From the NCBI GenBank assembly GCA_029202485.1, contig CP119313.1:3658001-3722000 (forward strand): 64,000 nucleotides of DNA, given 5' to 3'. Below the pieces are notes generated by a model. The model had not been told where the DNA came from and searched no databases. It saw only the letters and a program-made list of their open reading frames with translations. Source of the stretch: Candidatus Pedobacter colombiensis. Lineage in GTDB: Bacteria > Bacteroidota > Bacteroidia > Sphingobacteriales > Sphingobacteriaceae. A program made the position numbers and the translations under genes. Below, in pieces: positions 61,335-64,000 of the stretch (positions are counted from its first letter, which is position 1; every line of letters begins with the position of its first letter).

Positions 61335-61362
61335 CAATATCATATCTCAACAGTCTATAACT

Positions 61363-61419
61363 TTACTTATACATGCAGTGCATGTTCGGGTAAATAGTAC
61401 TGTTGTTAGTCTTGTTCAT
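61363..61419 (-). CDS. leader peptide with a Met-His-Cys-Met end, 18 residues
   Basis: Too short for normal ORF calls. The codons give MNKTNNSTIYPNMHCMYK. It has one Cys and two Met among the last six residues, upstream of sulfur genes and a terminator. The ATG lies 5 bases after the -7 box, so the mRNA may be almost leaderless. Ribosome slowing at the Cys or Met codons could sense shortage of sulfur amino acids. No experimental or homology support is available here. Confidence 0.5.
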   Translation of the reverse strand: MNKTNNSTIYPNMHCMYK

Positions 61420-61560
61420 AAAGCAAATATATAAAGTATACAGGAATTGTAGTATATATTTCTTAAAATAACATATAAAAACCTAATTACCAGCATATTA
61501 ATTTATAATTCTTAGATAAAGAAACAGGAATCAATGTAAAATTTACTATTTTTAACCTGA

Positions 61561-62258
61561 TGACATTTGCAGATAAAGCTATCCGGTTCAATAAACTTTT
61601 AAATTATACAGGTTCAGCATTACCACCTGGCATTCGGATTATGAATCCTTTTACAGAGTTTGAGCAAACGATGGGAATTACTGAAAGCTTTTACCGCAAA
61701 TACTATAATGACAATAAGCCAAGGCATCTCATTTTAGGTATTAATCCAAGCAGGCTTGGAGCCGGCTTAACAGGCATTCCATTTACAGACCCCAAAAGGC
61801 TAATGAGTAAGTGTCACATTGCATACGAAGGAAAAATAACACATGAACCTTCCTCAGTTTTTATCTACGAGATGATCAAAGCTTATGGTGGTATTGAGGC
61901 CTTTTACGGAGACTTTTATATTAACTCCCCTTGCCCTCTTGGCTTTACTTCCATTGACATCAATGGGAGAGAAAAGAATTACAATTATTATGACAGTAAA
62001 GAGCTCATCAACTCAGTAAAAGACTTTATGATTGATAGCATTCATCAACTAATTGATCTAGGTATTCATACCGACATTTGTTTTTGCTTTGGTACAGGTA
62101 AGAATGAAAAATTTCTAAGCAAGCTAAACGAAGAGCATCATTTCTTCAAAAAGATCATCGCCCTCGAACATCCCAGGTTCATTATGCAGTATAAAAACTC
62201 CGAAAAGCAATTTTATATTGATAAATACATATCTGCATTTGAATCTATTAAGCAATAG
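61561..62258 (+). CDS. SMUG2-type uracil-DNA glycosylase
   Basis: A 232-residue DNA-repair glycosylase. The motif LILGINPSRLGAGLTGIPFTDP near residues 57-78 is the uracil-binding and water-activating region, and ALEHPRFIMQY near 206 contains the second active-site His-Pro, seen in the SMUG family. I associate this form with PGAP's SMUG2 group. It would remove uracil or modified pyrimidines. Its stop lies inside a large palindrome. It is divergent from the sulfur operon. Confidence 0.82.
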
Positions 62259-62298
62259 GATCATTTTCCTGACGTCAGGAAAATGATCCTATTGCTTA
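62249..62298. repeat. perfect 50-bp palindrome at the glycosylase 3' end
   Basis: Two 25-base arms with no spacer, centred on GAC|GTC at 62273-62274. It covers the last two codons and the stop of the glycosylase gene. The core, 24 bases at 62262-62285, recurs with one change at 62690-62713 inside dinD. It may act as a terminator, a protein site or a mobile palindrome. Confidence 0.8.
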
Positions 62299-62500
62299 TC
62301 TATGCACTTTCCAGCCTATTTATTAGCCCTTTTCAGCAGATCCAACCAAAGGGGTCTAATATCTCTTCATAAAAGGTAAACCCGCCCTTATCCACAAAAA
62401 AATCTAATAACAACACAGTATTTCTTAATAAATTCAAAATTAATTAATTATAAATTTTGTTATTTAAAATTTCCTATCGACGTTCGCCAAAATATTAAAT

Positions 62501-63337
62501 ATGAAAACAGAAGAAATAGGTAATTTATTTACACAGTTTGAATCTACAGCATATGAGATCGAAGGAATTGAATGCTGGAGTGCAAGATCCTTACAAACTA
62601 TACTAGGTTATAGTAAATGGGAAAACTTTGATAAGGTAATTCAAAAAGCAAAAGGAGCCTGTAAAAATGCCGGGGAAGAGATAACTGACCATTTTCCTGA
62701 TGTCAGGAAAATGGTCAGTCTAGGTAACGGATCAGTTCGAGAGGTTGAAGATATTGCATTAACCAGATATGCTTGCTATCTCATTGCCCAAAATGGAGAT
62801 CCTTCAAAATCACAGATTGCTTTCGCCCAGACCTATTTTGCGGTACAAACCCGTAAACAGGAAATAATTGAACAAAGATTACTGGAATACGAAAGAATGA
62901 AGGCCAGAGAGAAGTTAAGTCAAACTGAAAAACAACTTTCGGGAATATTATTTGAACGCGGCATAGATCACATCGGTTTTGCAGTTATACGTTCTAAAGG
63001 AGATGAGGCCTTATTTCTGCTTACAACTCAACAACTTAAAATAAAATTAGGTATCCCGGAGAAAAGGCCTCTAGCAGATTTCTTACCAACAGTAAGTATT
63101 AAAGCAAAAGATCTTGCTGCAGAAATGACCGGTTTAAATGTTTTGAACAAAGATTTAATCGGTCACGTTCCCATTGAAAACGAACATATTGATAACAACT
63201 CTGCAGTAAGGGCAATGCTTGTGGAAAGAGGAATACACCCTGAAACACTACCTCCCGCTGAAGATGTAAAGAAAGTACAACGTAAATTGAATAATGACAA
63301 TGAGCAAGTTTTAAAGAACGCTAAAAAATTAAAATAG
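62501..63337 (+). CDS. dinD: DinD, DNA damage-inducible protein
   Basis: A 278-residue protein of the DinD family. The BRO-N-like N-terminal domain has ECWSARSLQTILGYSKWENF, and the DinD signature VEDIALTRYACYLIAQNGDP near 86-105. DinD inhibits RecA-filament pairing in Escherichia coli. Positions 62684-62719 of the gene form a 17-bp-arm palindrome encoding DHFPDVRKMV. No recognisable LexA box is visible upstream (62297-62500, AT-rich), so its damage control is unknown. Confidence 0.88.
   Translation: MKTEEIGNLFTQFESTAYEIEGIECWSARSLQTILGYSKWENFDKVIQKAKGACKNAGEEITDHFPDVRKMVSLGNGSVREVEDIALTRYACYLIAQNGDPSKSQIAFAQTYFAVQTRKQEIIEQRLLEYERMKAREKLSQTEKQLSGILFERGIDHIGFAVIRSKGDEALFLLTTQQLKIKLGIPEKRPLADFLPTVSIKAKDLAAEMTGLNVLNKDLIGHVPIENEHIDNNSAVRAMLVERGIHPETLPPAEDVKKVQRKLNNDNEQVLKNAKKLK
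62684..62719. repeat. palindrome inside dinD
   Basis: Arms of 17 bases (62684-62700 and 62703-62719) with the 2-base centre TG. Its core matches the palindrome downstream of the glycosylase gene. It encodes part of a conserved DinD motif, so both protein and palindrome are constrained here. Confidence 0.75.
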
Positions 63338-63422
63338 GGCATAATTATTCGTATTTTCATACTAATGTAATTTCATGTAACATGCCAAACACTTTGCTGT
63401 CCAAGCTGTAATTTTAAATTAA

Positions 63423-64000
63423 ATGAGACGAAAAACGAACTTATTGCCCTTTGTGGTAATCGCCATACTATTCTTTTTGATGAACAGTTATGTACTTTCG
63501 GGCATTCATACCCTCAGTACCAATCCAGACATCACACCCATTTTCTGGACTTTTATCATCCTGATAACTGCGTCCCTTGCTTATGCCATGCAAAGAATGC
63601 ATGACAATGGTATGGACATATTTTTTAAAATAGCTACCCACTCCTTTCTTGTTCTATTTGTTGCCGAACTTATTTTTATTCTGATACTATTACCGGCAGA
63701 TGTTTATCGTTTATTTGCAGGTAAACCGCGGAATGGGTACTGGGTGGAATTTGCAGCATTTCTTTTTATACTCACTATCCTGATCTTTGTTTACGGTATC
63801 ATCAAAGGAAAATACGCTTACAGGGTAATAAAACATACTTTGTTTTTCGATGATCTTCCCGAGAATTTTGATGGGTTTACGATCACCCAAATCTCTGATG
63901 TACATGCAGGGAGCTTCCAAAACCCAAAAGCTGTACAAAGGGGAATCGATTTAATTAAAGCACAGGGATCAGATCTATTCGTCTTTACTGGTGATCTTGT
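63423..64000 (+). CDS. membrane metallophosphoesterase (partial)
   Basis: 192 codons visible; the frame continues past the right edge. It begins MRRKTNLLPF. Four or so membrane segments fill residues about 7-30, 40-58, 68-90 and 108-130, and then the calcineurin-like metal motif QISDVHAG near 156 and FTGDLV at the very end. This is the YkuE/YaeI-type layout of a membrane-anchored phosphodiesterase, possibly acting on lipid or nucleotide substrates. Confidence 0.75.
   Translation, partial: MRRKTNLLPFVVIAILFFLMNSYVLSGIHTLSTNPDITPIFWTFIILITASLAYAMQRMHDNGMDIFFKIATHSFLVLFVAELIFILILLPADVYRLFAGKPRNGYWVEFAAFLFILTILIFVYGIIKGKYAYRVIKHTLFFDDLPENFDGFTITQISDVHAGSFQNPKAVQRGIDLIKAQGSDLFVFTGDL

Larger units (their letters stand above)
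61282..61440 (-). promoter_or_regulatory. leader region of the sulfate-assimilation operon
   Basis: Contains in order on the minus strand a TATATTTG box (61431-61424), an ORF of 18 codons (61419-61363), CTGTTG (61353-61348) and a terminator hairpin. CAACAG occurs both in the ORF (61407-61402) and inside the terminator loop (61320-61315), so CTGTTG can pair with either, giving mutually exclusive folds. This suits transcription attenuation, although no stop on protein binding was tested. Not SAM-I-like to my reading. Confidence 0.6.

Noticed and set aside
61282..61350. N-terminal extension of sulfite reductase
   Set aside because: It begins at TTG and reads through the terminator hairpin; the ATG at 61281 fits homologue lengths better.
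61298..61419. SAM riboswitch upstream of the sulfur operon
   Set aside because: I saw no conserved SAM aptamer core; the short ORF and competing stems explain the leader better. A covariance-model search would decide.
1..64000. CRISPR array or defence island
   Set aside because: No regular repeat-spacer array and no recognisable restriction, toxin or retron genes were seen.

Overview
The window looks like the chromosome of a Bacteroidota member of the Sphingobacteriaceae, most like Pedobacter. This rests on the promoter type (-7 boxes of the form TAnnTTTG), long-leader rho, DUF4254, the sulfite reductase/APS reductase gene set, tandem 790-residue FtsX-type permeases, and a Bacteroidota-type ISL3-like insertion sequence. 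No database search was possible, so genus and family names are inference.

Positions 1 to about 19,560 are a partial Mu-like transposable prophage whose left part runs off the window. Read from its right end the order is that of Mu: an S24-type repressor pointing at the phage end, a divergent small HTH (Ner-like) gene behind a perfect inverted-repeat operator, a DDE transposase (MuA-like) and an AAA ATPase (MuB-like). A second P-loop ATPase and a DnaA-domain-IV-like protein follow. Then come a tape-measure module on the opposite strand and a leftward lysis and tail operon: CHAP endolysin, one-gene spanin, sheath, tube, frameshifted tail chaperone, LysM, collagen-like fibre, hub, spike, gp25-like, gpJ-like. 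A secreted protein sharing the fibre's C-terminal domain sits in the tail operon. Head genes are not in the window.

Positions 19,660 to 35,405 are ordinary core genes: EamA transporter and pyrF, rho, pssA, hpt and folK, sppA, polX, DUF4254, a GT9 glycosyltransferase, a SixA-like phosphatase, amn, clpX, clpP and tig. A 1,412-bp insertion sequence with perfect ends and an 8-bp target duplication (35,875-37,286) separates tig from a tRNA-Leu(UAG).

Positions 37,637 to 51,228 hold a MacAB-type export operon (HlyD adaptor, two ATPases, three large permeases, a metal-receptor-like protein). It is divergent from an NtrC-type response regulator and a sensor kinase. A near-consensus sigma-54 promoter and paired upstream repeats lie in the intergenic region, so the three parts look like one regulated unit.

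Positions 51,281 to 53,970 encode glycogen synthesis (glgC, glgA). Positions 54,056 to 61,281 form a complete assimilatory sulfate-reduction operon (sulfite reductase, cobA, a siroheme-synthase/TSUP-permease fusion, iron-sulfur APS reductase, cysD, cysN). It is preceded by a short ORF encoding Met-His-Cys-Met and an intrinsic terminator, which together look like an attenuator. The window ends with a SMUG2-type glycosylase, dinD, and the start of a membrane metallophosphoesterase. I saw no CRISPR array, no rRNA and no recognisable defence island.
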